Source: G020350405 sp964513655 | GTDB taxonomy: Bacteria > Planctomycetota > Phycisphaerae > Sedimentisphaerales > Anaerobacaceae | Assembly (NCBI GenBank): GCA_964513655.1 | Contig: CAZENQ010000039.1 | Coordinates: 1 to 28,559 of the forward strand | Reading direction: 5' to 3' | Length of the DNA stretch: 28,559 nt | Shown: positions 16,070-24,311 of the stretch, in pieces | Layout: each line of letters opens with the position of its first letter | Numbering within the stretch: position 1 is the stretch's first letter | Program-made: the position numbers and the translations under genes | The notes under the pieces: model-generated | The model's input: the letters and a program-made list of their open reading frames with translations, nothing else | What the model was told of the DNA's origin: nothing | Database searches by the model: none

Positions 16070-18622
16070 CTAAAGGGTTGTTCTTGCTATTTTAACGATT
16101 TCATAGAAGTCAAAGACGTCGTCGACTTTAATATCGTCGAATTTTGCTATCTTGATACCGCACTCCAGACCTGTCTTGACCTCGCGAACATCATCTTTGA
16201 AATGCTTTAAAGACTCTATACTCAAGTTATCCCTAGTTACGACATTGTCGCGCACCAAGCGCACCTTCGCATTCTTATTTGCAACACCGTCACTTACATA
16301 GCAGCCTGCTACCGTACCGACTCTCGAAATCTTAAAGAGCGTCCTTACCACAGCCCTTCCAACAGACTTTTCCTGCTCCTCCGGCTCAAGCATGCCGGCC
16401 ATGGATTTTTCCAAATCTTCGGTTATGCGGTAGATTACATTGTAGAGTCTTATCTCGACCCCTTTGGCTTCTGCAATTTTTGCCGCGCGATCCTCACCTA
16501 CGACGTTGAAGCCGATAATAACGGCATTAGACGCCTCCGCAAGCACAACGTCCCCTTCCGTAATTCCGCCCGGAGCCGCATGCAAAATATTAATCCTTAC
16601 TTCGTCTGTGCTCAGTTCAGATAGATACTTCGTCAGAACATCCACCGACCCCTGAACATCGGCACGGATGATAACATTTAATTCCTTGACATTGCCAGCT
16701 TCTATTTGGCTGAATAGATTGTCCAGCGTTACCTGTGTTCGTTCCGCCAGCGAAGATTCCCTTGAGCGCATCTGGCTTTCCTCAGCGGCGGCCTTGGCTT
16801 TGTTGATATCATCCAGACAGTAGAATGTATCCCCCGCCTGCGGGACATCGCTCAGTCCGCTTATCTCCACAGGCATAGAGCTTGTTGCTATTTTTACGTT
16901 CTTACCATAGCTGTTTTTCAAGGTCTTCACTCTACCAAAGGCACCGCCGGATAGCACAACATCGCCCTTGCTTAATCGGCCCTCCTTGATTAGAAGCGTT
17001 GCCACCGGCCCACGCTGGGCCGACATCTTTGCCTCAACAACCCATCCTGTTGCAGGGATTGTATCATCGGCCTTTATGTCGAGCAATTCGGCTATATAAT
17101 CGAGGTGTTCGAGCAAATCATCGATGCCCTCACCTGTAACCGCACTGGTTTTCACAACTTCCGTCTCGCCCCCCCATTCGACCGGTGTCAGCTCATGCTC
17201 AGCTAACTGTGAGTAAACACGGTTTACGTCGATGCCTGGCAAATCTATTTTGTTCAATGCAACAATAACCGGAACATCCGCTGCCTTGGCGTGATGTATC
17301 GCCTCGATGGTCTGGGGCATCACCCCATCGTCCGCCGCCACCGTCAGCACCACAACATCCGTCATATTGGCACCTCTGGCCCGCATGGTCGTAAAAGCTT
17401 TGTGGCCCGGAGTATCGAGAAATGTCACCATCTTATCGTCCCACGTAACCTGAGATGCGCCTATATGCTGGGTAATGCCGCCCGCTTCGCCGACGGCTAC
17501 CTGGGTTGACCGAATCTTGTCCAGCAAGCTGGTCTTGCCGTGGTCGACATGGCCCAGCATTGTAGCTACCACTGACCTCTTCTTCGGAATTTCTCTCGGA
17601 CGCTGGTCAAATTCAGCCCGTATCTGCTCTGCCAGGGTACTTCTGCGTTCAACAACCAATTCAGTACCGAATTCCAAAGCAATCAGTTCCGCGACATCGG
17701 CGCTTATAGCTTGATTGGCCGTGGCTATCACGTCCTGCTGCATCAACTTGCTGATAATGTCGGCTGACTTGACTGCCAAAGCCGCAGACAAATCCTTTAC
17801 GGTAATCGGCTCGGTCACAACGGTTTTTACCGGCTTGCCAACTGCAACAAATGAGCGTTCCGACTTCGTAGCGATTTTTCGTGCAGGCCTTAATCGCAGA
17901 CCCTCACCACCAGCAGCATCAAGTCTGGCCCGCCTTTCTTCAATATCTCTCTGTCGCCATTTACTTGATTTTACCCTTCGTTTGGATTCTGCATCCTGCT
18001 CGTCTCGACGGCGCCCGTGTGTTCTTTCTTTGTGTCGTTTTGGCGCTCGTCCCTTGTCCCTTGTCGCAGTCGAAGATGGCTCCTCGGCCCCATCTTCTTC
18101 GTTATGCATTAACGGCTCAGTAATGGGCTCATAGTACTTGGTTCTCGGCCTCGGTCTTGGCGGAGGCAATGGTTCCGGTGCTTCGACTCGAATGACTTGA
18201 GGTCCGCTCAACCGGGCCGGCTCGGGCTTTTCCAAAATCGGCCCAGCAGGTAATATCGGCTCCGGTTCTTTTGGTTCCTCCACAGTTATTTCTTTTTGCT
18301 CAGGTTCTTCCTCTTGAGCTTCCGCTGCAGGTTCAGCAGGCTCGGCCTTCTCAGCTTTCTGAGCTTCTGCTTTCTTCGCAGGGCGTTTTCGCTTTGGCTT
18401 CTTTTTAAGTCGGACCTTCTTCAAATCCACTTTCTTGGAGGTTTCGACTGTCGTGATATTCTCTCCCTCGCTGAACCATTCACGAATAGTGGCCGCCAGG
18501 CCGGCTGAAATCGATGACATGTGATTCTTGACGTCCAGACCCTCATCCTGGCACTTTTGCACGATAGCAGTGCTCTTTACACCAAGCTCTTTGGCCAAAA
18601 TGTAAACTCTTGTAGCAGCCAA
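16070..18622 (-). CDS. infB: Translation initiation factor IF-2
   Basis: 850 residues. IF-2 is the GTPase that brings initiator fMet-tRNA to the 30S subunit and promotes 50S joining. The N-terminal IF2_N module (VYILAKELGVKSTAIVQKCQ) is followed by a long Lys/Glu/Pro-rich linker (about 60-260). The G domain has G1 GHVDHGKT (357-364), the G3 motif DTPGH and the G4 motif NKID. The rest covers the IF-2 beta-barrel domain and the tRNA-binding C-terminal domain. Only 15 bases separate it from nusA, so the two are co-transcribed. The ATG is set by the conserved MAATRVYILA start. Confidence 0.97.
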   Translation of the reverse strand: MAATRVYILAKELGVKSTAIVQKCQDEGLDVKNHMSSISAGLAATIREWFSEGENITTVETSKKVDLKKVRLKKKPKRKRPAKKAEAQKAEKAEPAEPAAEAQEEEPEQKEITVEEPKEPEPILPAGPILEKPEPARLSGPQVIRVEAPEPLPPPRPRPRTKYYEPITEPLMHNEEDGAEEPSSTATRDKGRAPKRHKERTHGRRRDEQDAESKRRVKSSKWRQRDIEERRARLDAAGGEGLRLRPARKIATKSERSFVAVGKPVKTVVTEPITVKDLSAALAVKSADIISKLMQQDVIATANQAISADVAELIALEFGTELVVERRSTLAEQIRAEFDQRPREIPKKRSVVATMLGHVDHGKTSLLDKIRSTQVAVGEAGGITQHIGASQVTWDDKMVTFLDTPGHKAFTTMRARGANMTDVVVLTVAADDGVMPQTIEAIHHAKAADVPVIVALNKIDLPGIDVNRVYSQLAEHELTPVEWGGETEVVKTSAVTGEGIDDLLEHLDYIAELLDIKADDTIPATGWVVEAKMSAQRGPVATLLIKEGRLSKGDVVLSGGAFGRVKTLKNSYGKNVKIATSSMPVEISGLSDVPQAGDTFYCLDDINKAKAAAEESQMRSRESSLAERTQVTLDNLFSQIEAGNVKELNVIIRADVQGSVDVLTKYLSELSTDEVRINILHAAPGGITEGDVVLAEASNAVIIGFNVVGEDRAAKIAEAKGVEIRLYNVIYRITEDLEKSMAGMLEPEEQEKSVGRAVVRTLFKISRVGTVAGCYVSDGVANKNAKVRLVRDNVVTRDNLSIESLKHFKDDVREVKTGLECGIKIAKFDDIKVDDVFDFYEIVKIARTTL

Positions 18623-18637
18623 AAAAAACTCCCATTC

Positions 18638-19900
18638 TCAGGGGTTCTCATTCACACTGTTTTGCAAATGAGGTCCTGATTCATGTTCTTTATCTGCTGA
18701 TTCTACCTCTTGTTGGAGAACGTCTTCCGCCTGCTTCTTTTTCGGCTCGGCGGCAAGCCGTTTTGCCTCTTCGCTCGCTGCCCCAATCAATTTTTCAGCC
18801 AGGGCAGTCTCGATATTCAACTCGTTAATCAACGGTTCGGCCCCTACATCTTCCAAATCCAAAACTGATATAACCCCTAGTGCTATCAGCTTGTCAACCA
18901 CCGTATCGCCAGCCTCTTGGACACCTTTGATGCAACTTGCCAATTGTTCAACGCCTTGATTGTACTCCTCCGGTGTCAGTATATCGATGTCCCAGCCAGT
19001 CAGCCTCGCAGCCAAGCGGACATTCTGGCCGTGCTTGCCAATAGCTAAACTGAGTTGGTCTTCATCCACAACTACTGTCGCTCTTCCCAGTTCAAAACAT
19101 AAGGCGATTTCACTGACCTTTGCCGGCATTAATCCGTTTGCGATAAGCACCTGAGACGACTCATTCCAGCGAACAATATCTATTTTCTCGCCTCCTAATT
19201 CATCAACTATGTTTTTTATCCTGCTGCCTCGTACACCCACACAGGCCCCGACTGGGTCAACTTTCTCATCAAGCGAAGCAACCGCAACTTTGGTTCGGTA
19301 GCCCGCCTCTCGCACCAGCGCCCGTATCTCGATAATATTTTCCGCAACTTCAGGCACCTCCAGTTCAAACAACCTACGAATAAAATCGGGGTGCGTGCGA
19401 GAGAGAATAATCTTGACTTGATTGGTAACTTCTTTGACATCAAGAATCAGACATCGAATCCTTTCACCCGACCGATGCGTCTGGCCCATTATTTGTTCGT
19501 TTTTCGGCATAAAACCTTCTGCACGATGATCCATGCTGACAATAAGTGTCCCGCTTTCGTATCGCACGACTGAGCCGCTTACGATTGTACCTTTTCGCTG
19601 GATGAACTCAGCGTAAATGCTATCTCTCTCATCAGCCCTTATTTTTTGGATCATCACCTGCTTGGCGGTCTGGGCGGGGATTCGTCCGAGTTGTTTTATG
19701 TCGATTTGAGTCCCCTCCTTAAAGGCGGCGATTTCTCCGGTGGCGCGGTCGATGTTTACAACTATCTCGCTGTCCGGCTCACCGAAATGCTTCCTCGCCG
19801 CTGATACCATGGCCTCTTCCAAATCAGCAAATACAGATTCCTTGTTGATATTTTTATCACGTGCAATGTTGTCGACAATCCTTAGTAATTCCTGACTCAT
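18638..19900 (-). CDS. nusA: Transcription termination/antitermination factor NusA
   Basis: 420 residues. NusA binds RNA polymerase and modulates pausing, intrinsic termination and antitermination. Order of domains: N-terminal polymerase-binding domain (about 1-130), S1 (about 134-200, KGTIVSGSVVRYESGTLIVS), KH1 (GVRGSRIKNIVDELGGEKID) and KH2 (AIGKHGQNVRLAARLTG), then one helix-hairpin-helix module (about 345-400) and a short charged tail. The two acidic repeats of the E. coli protein are reduced to about one. The start is supported by AAAGAG-rich sequence upstream. The usual rimP gene does not precede it; a long structured non-coding leader ending in a strong terminator does. Confidence 0.96.
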   Translation of the reverse strand: MSQELLRIVDNIARDKNINKESVFADLEEAMVSAARKHFGEPDSEIVVNIDRATGEIAAFKEGTQIDIKQLGRIPAQTAKQVMIQKIRADERDSIYAEFIQRKGTIVSGSVVRYESGTLIVSMDHRAEGFMPKNEQIMGQTHRSGERIRCLILDVKEVTNQVKIILSRTHPDFIRRLFELEVPEVAENIIEIRALVREAGYRTKVAVASLDEKVDPVGACVGVRGSRIKNIVDELGGEKIDIVRWNESSQVLIANGLMPAKVSEIALCFELGRATVVVDEDQLSLAIGKHGQNVRLAARLTGWDIDILTPEEYNQGVEQLASCIKGVQEAGDTVVDKLIALGVISVLDLEDVGAEPLINELNIETALAEKLIGAASEEAKRLAAEPKKKQAEDVLQQEVESADKEHESGPHLQNSVNENP

Positions 19901-19931
19901 CTCTCTTTTCTCTTTCTAACTAAAACAAGCC

Positions 19932-19964
19932 AAAAAAAAGTGGAAACTTCAATAGTTTCCACTT
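19932..19964 (-). terminator. Strong intrinsic terminator 32 bases upstream of nusA
   Basis: Minus strand: an 11-bp perfect stem AAGTGGAAACT/AGTTTCCACTT (19964-19954 and 19948-19938) with a 5-base loop. It is followed at once by about eight to nine T residues (to 19931). It closes the structured RNA region before nusA and must be read through, or lie upstream of a second promoter, for nusA to be expressed. Confidence 0.9.
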
Positions 19965-20211
19965 CAACAATACGCCAAAAAACGAACAAAGATTGTAGCA
20001 GACCTTACACTACATCAGCCGCCTCCAGCTAAAACAATCCTTGCTCATCTGCTGGTACTGAAGCAGAAACACCGGTTCCAAGGCTACCATTTGCGCAAGA
20101 GCGCAGCCGCACAGGTTATTTATGCCTCTACGCTGCACGGTTCACTTATCCTGTCGAAACCATTTTCAATACCTCGTGGTTTGGCTTTGGCAACCGTTAA
20201 TCCTTATGACC
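19965..20211 (-). ncRNA. Structured leader or independent ncRNA between promoter and nusA terminator
   Basis: About 250 bases (about 280 with the terminator) show consecutive helices on the minus strand and no credible protein. Helices I can pair by hand, in order: ACAGG/CCTGT enclosing 34 bases; GGCT-GCGC-TCTT-GCGC closing with AGCC; CCTTG/CAAGG with an inner CTGCT/AGCAG hairpin; and GATTGT(TTT)AGC with GCTACAATC. A GTTTGG/CCAAAC helix can form at the 5' end. The 5' part contains GGTTTCGACAGG, which resembles the start of tmRNA, but no tRNA-like 3' end follows. I cannot assign it to a known family. It may be a nusA autoregulatory leader or a separate sRNA. Confidence 0.55.
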
Positions 20212-20217
20212 AAACTA

Positions 20218-20246
20218 AATATATTAATCGTCAAACCCCTCAATAA
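20218..20246 (-). promoter_or_regulatory. Sigma70-type promoter upstream of the nusA leader
   Basis: Minus strand TTATTG (20246-20241), a 17-base spacer and TATATT (20223-20218). Transcription would begin near 20211, at the start of the structured region. The spacing is ideal and the boxes are fair. Confidence 0.55.
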
Positions 20247-20265
20247 CAATAATTTTTTTGCTCAA

Positions 20266-20478
20266 TTAGCATAATTTTTGGCCCAAAATCGGTCCCAAGA
20301 ACGCACTTAATCGCCAGGAACAGCCAAAATTCCAGCATAATATGAAAAAATCTCCGCAATTAGAGCATCCAAAACGGGCAATCTTGTTTGCCCCAGCACC
20401 AAAGATTGCCCCATCGAAGCGCCCACAGGCACAATGCTCATAAGCCCTTAAAGCAAAATAAGATGCGCGATGAGCCAT
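20266..20478 (-). CDS. Possible small cysteine-rich protein, zinc-ribbon-like
   Basis: 70 residues. The N-terminal two thirds contain HCACG and, after 15 residues, FGCSNCGDFF, a spacing that resembles a zinc ribbon; three more cysteines follow (ILCW, FGCSW and the C-terminus). AGGGA five bases before the ATG is a plausible ribosome binding site. The last ~25 residues look unlike a folded domain, and no homolog is recognised, so this may be chance. It lies 145 bases after the lipoprotein gene and just before the nusA leader promoter. Confidence 0.25.
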   Translation of the reverse strand: MAHRASYFALRAYEHCACGRFDGAIFGAGANKIARFGCSNCGDFFILCWNFGCSWRLSAFLGPILGQKLC

Positions 20479-20623
20479 TCAAATCCCTGTCAGCAAATTC
20501 GCGTCCACCAGCCATCGAAAATAGGCTGGATTTTGGAACCAGTTTTTCCTTGCCCGATGCGATATGCGGAGAAAGGAGCACGAAAAATTACCACTGAACC
20601 TCGATTTAGGAAATTGGAGGCTA

Positions 20624-21313
20624 CTACTTGTTACGACCCCACAACCGAATGTCATCGAATTGGCCGGTGTCATCGAATGAGCCGACGCCGATCCTTCCCC
20701 ACACAAGGCGCCTGTCGACGGCCGTCATAATCGGCTCCGGCTTATAATCGAAGAAGACCTCAATCGTTCCCTTGCTGACGTCCCGCACCAGCCGAACAGT
20801 GTGCCACTCGTTGTCCCACTTTGTCCCGCCGGTTCGCGTCTTGGCAATCGAGACTCGCGGCTTGCCGTCGACGATAAAGATTGAGTTCGCGTGAGCATCC
20901 GACTTGTTGGCGATGTGCACGTAATAGAAATGCGATGGGTCCTGGTGCCCGAAAATCAAACACAAGTCACGATGGTCGTAATCTTCCGTCGTTGAAAGCA
21001 TCTTCACTTCCAGCACAAAGCTTTGCACCACCACGTCCCGAACCAGGTTGATGTTGTAAGGCGAGCGAACTTCCGGCTCGTAGTCACTCTTGCCAGACAG
21101 TGCCAGCACCTTGCCGCCGCGTCCGTCTTCGATTCGCCACGCCGCCGGGTCAGTGGCCTGCCAGGCATCGAGCTTGCCGTCCTCAAAGTCCGCTGAAAAC
21201 AACGGACGCTCCTTACAGGTACCACCTGTACCTCCCGACGCCGAGCATCCAGCTGCCACAACCAGCAACATCATCAAAATTACAACTACCGTCAGCTGAA
21301 TCACTGTTTTCAT
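20624..21313 (-). CDS. Lipoprotein with concanavalin-like / DUF1080-type domain
   Basis: 229 residues. MKTVIQLTVVVILMM leads to a lipobox VAAGC with Cys23 as the lipidated residue, so the protein is anchored in the cell envelope. The mature part (about 40-225) has the beta-sandwich pattern of the 3-keto-disaccharide hydrolase (DUF1080) and LamG-type families: FSADFEDGKLDAWQ, then CLIFGHQDPSHFYYVHIAN, then WHTVRLVRDVSKGTIEVFFD, and a final GSFDDTGQFDDIRLWG strand. The family often binds or cleaves carbohydrates; activity here is not shown. I chose ATG 21313 because AAGGAG lies six bases upstream and the signal peptide begins there; the open frame further upstream overlaps ispD and has no such signal. 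Last in a run of same-strand genes with ispD. Confidence 0.87.
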   Translation of the reverse strand: MKTVIQLTVVVILMMLLVVAAGCSASGGTGGTCKERPLFSADFEDGKLDAWQATDPAAWRIEDGRGGKVLALSGKSDYEPEVRSPYNINLVRDVVVQSFVLEVKMLSTTEDYDHRDLCLIFGHQDPSHFYYVHIANKSDAHANSIFIVDGKPRVSIAKTRTGGTKWDNEWHTVRLVRDVSKGTIEVFFDYKPEPIMTAVDRRLVWGRIGVGSFDDTGQFDDIRLWGRNK

Positions 21314-21380
21314 CGCAGTCTCCTTTCTCGGTAATATGACTTTTATTCCTTTTTTTAAAACGAGCCTGAGTTTTGAAAAC

Positions 21381-22121
21381 TTACCATTGTGCTTCGACAT
21401 ATGGGCCCATTGGGCCTTTCGGTAGAGGCTTGGGCCGGGATTTAAGGATAGCTCCGGCAATTGCAACATCGCTGCCGTGAGTGATTTTGATGTTCGATGA
21501 GTCCGTCTCTACAATCGATACTTTCTCTCCGAGCGCCTCGACAAGTTGAGCATCATCACTGATTTCGTTTTTATCCAGATTCTTTATGTTCTCGTATGCC
21601 CTCTTAAGTAACTCGGCCTTGAAAACCTGCGGCGTCTGTGCCTCATAAAGACCTGTTCTATCAACAGTCTTGGTTATCGTTTTATCCTGCGTCTGTTTTA
21701 TGGTCGCCACAATAGGGCAAGCCAATATCGCCGCGCCGGTTTCGGTAGCGGCAGTGATGGCTTCATCGACCCACTTGTCCGTTACACAACACCGAACGGC
21801 ATCGTGAACGGCAATAAGGTCGATATCATCTCTGACAAGCGCCAGGGCCTTTTCGACAGTGTCAAAACGCTCGGCACCACCGAAAAAGACTTTCACGTTG
21901 AAAAACTTCAGGTTGGGGCCCCATTTGACAGTCACCAGTTCTTCGTCATCGGGTGCAATGCCTAACAATATTTGCTTTACGTCATCGCGGTTAGCGAAAA
22001 GCTCGACACTTCGTAGAAAGACGGCCCTGCCGCCCACATCTGCAAAGGGCTTTTTCCTTTTACCGCCGAATCGCTTGCTGGCCCCCGCAGCACATATAAT
22101 CGCAGCCACATTATCAGGCAC
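21381..22121 (-). CDS. ispD: 2-C-methyl-D-erythritol 4-phosphate cytidylyltransferase
   Basis: 246 residues. IspD joins CTP and MEP to make CDP-ME, the third step of the non-mevalonate isoprenoid pathway. The nucleotide-binding motif AAGASKRFGGKRKK (11-24) with the signature Arg and Lys residues, the catalytic-site strand IAVHDAVRC, and the late motif ITHGSDVAIA fit the family. The start is GTG at 22121, supported by AAGGAG eight bases upstream. It lies 44 bases after the TIM-barrel gene and 67 bases before the lipoprotein gene, so the group is probably one transcript. No ispF is adjacent. Confidence 0.94.
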   Translation of the reverse strand: MPDNVAAIICAAGASKRFGGKRKKPFADVGGRAVFLRSVELFANRDDVKQILLGIAPDDEELVTVKWGPNLKFFNVKVFFGGAERFDTVEKALALVRDDIDLIAVHDAVRCCVTDKWVDEAITAATETGAAILACPIVATIKQTQDKTITKTVDRTGLYEAQTPQVFKAELLKRAYENIKNLDKNEISDDAQLVEALGEKVSIVETDSSNIKITHGSDVAIAGAILKSRPKPLPKGPMGPYVEAQW

Positions 22122-22165
22122 TCAAACAACTCCTTAAAAACCTCCCAGTATTCAAAACCTATAAA

Positions 22166-23074
22166 TCACACATCGCAGATTCTTACCGCTTCTGCCAGAG
22201 ACGTCAATGGGTCCCGGGTAGGGACAAACTCCTGGCCGACATAGCCTTTATAGCCGGTCTCAACAATAGCTCGCATGATGGCCGGATAGTATAGCTCCTG
22301 TGTCTCGTCGATTTCGTTGCGGCCCGGGTTGCCGCCGGTATGGTAGTGGCCGATGTACTCGTGATAGTCCCGAATCGTACGGATTATATCGCCTTCCATA
22401 ATCTGGGCATGATAGATGTCGTAAAGAATCTTCAAACGCTCAGAGCCTACCTGTTTGCATACATCGACACCCCAGCTCATATGGTCGAACATATAGTCCT
22501 TGTGATTGACCTTGCTGTTCAGATACTCAAGGCAAATCGTGACCTTTTTCTTTTCGGCATACCCCACGATTTGTTTCAGGGCTATCACAGCGTTCTCGAT
22601 TCCAACGTCGTCTGGCATTCCGTAGCGATTACCCGAGAAGCAGATAACATTCGGAAATCCGTATTCAGCCGCAGCGTCGATGCCCTCGCGCATTTTAGCC
22701 AGGCATTCAGGGTGGTTTTCCTTATGACTGACGCCGTCTTTGAGACTGTGTGAATTGAGCAGCGCGCAGACCAAGCCGTGTTTTTTGACTGTCGGCAGTT
22801 CGGGAATGTCAAGCAATTCGACGGATTTGATTCCCATCTTCGCCGCAGCAACACACAGCTCATCGAGAGACAGCTTTCCGTAACACCATCTGGAGACGGA
22901 CTGATTGATGCGGCCGTTCTTTACCACACGTTCGACTTTGGCCAATGCTACCTTAGGAACAGCCATCCCGGCGACTGTGGCCACTGCTGTGCCTGCCATG
23001 CCCGCTAACATGTCGCGGCGAGTTATCGTTTGCCCTCTGTAAGAAGACTTTACGTAATCTTTCTCTGTTAACAT
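22166..23074 (-). CDS. Tat-exported xylose-isomerase-like TIM-barrel protein
   Basis: 302 residues. A twin-arginine signal TITRRDMLAG (Arg19, Arg20) plus a hydrophobic stretch to about residue 45 marks export in folded form. The rest is a sugar phosphate isomerase/epimerase (AP endonuclease 2-type) barrel of the hydroxypyruvate isomerase kind: VELLDIPELP, a metal-site Glu in ICLEYLN, the Asp/His pair in YDIYHAQ, HYHTGGNPGR, and the final Glu in GQEFVP. This type usually binds a divalent metal and interconverts small sugars or keto acids; the substrate is unknown. Periplasmic sugar isomerase-like proteins are abundant in Planctomycetes. AAGGA six bases upstream fixes the start. Confidence 0.9.
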   Translation of the reverse strand: MLTEKDYVKSSYRGQTITRRDMLAGMAGTAVATVAGMAVPKVALAKVERVVKNGRINQSVSRWCYGKLSLDELCVAAAKMGIKSVELLDIPELPTVKKHGLVCALLNSHSLKDGVSHKENHPECLAKMREGIDAAAEYGFPNVICFSGNRYGMPDDVGIENAVIALKQIVGYAEKKKVTICLEYLNSKVNHKDYMFDHMSWGVDVCKQVGSERLKILYDIYHAQIMEGDIIRTIRDYHEYIGHYHTGGNPGRNEIDETQELYYPAIMRAIVETGYKGYVGQEFVPTRDPLTSLAEAVRICDV

Positions 23075-23212
23075 CTGGGTTCCTTTCGCTGGTTTAATTG
23101 AACAAATTACAAATTAGCCTCGGTATGATAACCGAATATCGCCAAGGAGTCAACGCCATTCCAGTTGCGTCCGCTTCGCATCTTTTGGGCAGCTGGCCGG
23201 TTTGAGTAGTTG

Positions 23213-23755
23213 CTAAAACTCGATGCCGCGTCTTGCAGATGTCCCCTTATCAAACGGATGCTTGATTTTTTCCATTTCCGTCACCAAATCCGCCAGGGCA
23301 GTCAGCTCCTCGGTAGCACCCCGGCCGGTCAGAACAATCTCGACGAGACCGTCTCTTCTATCAATAACTTTCTTGACATCTTCAAGTTTGGCAAGCCCCT
23401 TTGAAAGGCAAAACACAATCTCATCCAGTATCAGCACATCATAAAATCTTTTCTCGCCAGTTTCAGCCAGCCTCTCGAGCGCCTTACTGATTGCCGCCTG
23501 GGCTTTAGCGACTTGTTCGGCGTTTTCGAAGGATTTGGCCATGTCCCATTCAACGTCGAGAGCCTCTACTCTGATTCGGACAGCTCCTAACTGCAGAGCA
23601 AAACGCTCACCAATATCAAGTGAAGGCGGCTTTAGAAATTGATAAATCAGGACCTTGTTGCCCTGACCGGCGGCTCGAAGCGCCAGGCCGAACGCAGCAG
23701 TGGTCTTACCCTTGCCCTCTCCCGTATAAATCTGGACAAGTCCCTTTTCCAGCAT
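23213..23755 (-). CDS. cobO: Cob(I)alamin adenosyltransferase, CobO/CobA/BtuR type
   Basis: 180 residues. The enzyme moves adenosine from ATP to cobalt to make adenosylcobinamide/adenosylcobalamin. Its P-loop is near the N-terminus (TGEGKGKTTAAFG, Lys17), followed by LRAAGQG and IYQFLKP. The strand LILDEIVFCLSKGL, the VLTGRGA segment and the C-terminal ARRGIEF are typical of the family, as is the length. No clear ribosome binding site precedes the ATG. No other cobalamin gene is in the window, so it may serve scavenging or a B12-dependent enzyme elsewhere. Confidence 0.93.
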   Translation of the reverse strand: MLEKGLVQIYTGEGKGKTTAAFGLALRAAGQGNKVLIYQFLKPPSLDIGERFALQLGAVRIRVEALDVEWDMAKSFENAEQVAKAQAAISKALERLAETGEKRFYDVLILDEIVFCLSKGLAKLEDVKKVIDRRDGLVEIVLTGRGATEELTALADLVTEMEKIKHPFDKGTSARRGIEF

Positions 23756-23921
23756 GGCACTATATTAATAAGTAAAAATGAAAAAGTAAAAAGCAAAAAA
23801 CGGTGAATCGGTTTACCTTGCCATCCTGCGGGCCTTGGAATTATTGACAGAGTTGAGGCGGAGGCCGTTAGCGGGAAAAAATGCATGTCCGAGCGTATGC
23901 GCCCCAGCCCGGTAGCGATTA

Positions 23922-24311
23922 TTATATCGTTACGGCCTTAAGTCTTTGCTCGGCGTCGGTTTCATCCTCGGCTTGTTCACCGGGCCTGAAAGGCAGCGGC
24001 TCGCCAAATTGAATCGCGACGCGGCGAACAAATCTGTTTACATCGTCGACCCGGCATATACGACCCGGACGGACGAAACTCGCCATATCGAAGGCTTCTC
24101 CCGGGCCGAAACGTGGGATACTAAAGCGAGCGGTTAAATCTTGACCGGGATACGGACAGTGTTCATCTGCATGGCAGGTAAATGCGGCGCCGCCACTGCA
24201 AACGTCAACCATCTGTCCCTGTGAGAGTGTGTCGTTAAAATCCTCGGCGAACCAGACAGGCCAGTGATAACGAAGTCTCCTCTCTCCTCTTCGCTCCTTG
24301 CTATCTTCCAT
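23922..24311 (-). CDS. PilZ-domain protein, probable c-di-GMP receptor
   Basis: 129 residues. The domain begins with the arginine motif ERRGERRLRY (RxxxR at Arg8-Arg12 or Arg9-Arg13) and continues with VDVCSGGAAF, which matches the second c-di-GMP-binding motif DxSxxG except that Cys38 replaces Ser. A beta-barrel pattern runs to about residue 103, followed by an acidic tail. Such single-domain proteins usually bind c-di-GMP and a partner controlling motility, polysaccharide or development. ATG 24311 is preferred because GAGG lies eight bases upstream; an in-frame TTG two codons earlier is too close to the GAGG. Its neighbours give no clue to a partner. Confidence 0.85.
   Translation of the reverse strand: MEDSKERRGERRLRYHWPVWFAEDFNDTLSQGQMVDVCSGGAAFTCHADEHCPYPGQDLTARFSIPRFGPGEAFDMASFVRPGRICRVDDVNRFVRRVAIQFGEPLPFRPGEQAEDETDAEQRLKAVTI

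Noticed and set aside
19932..20211. tmRNA (ssrA) before nusA
   Set aside because: GGTTTCGACAGG and nearby bases resemble a tmRNA 5' end, but there is no T-arm (GGTTCGANTCC) or CCA end, the region is too short for a tag reading frame plus pseudoknots, and a stop follows almost at once.
21314..21469. Upstream extension of the lipoprotein gene into ispD
   Set aside because: The extra residues overlap ispD and would bury the lipoprotein signal peptide; the ATG at 21313 has AAGGAG.
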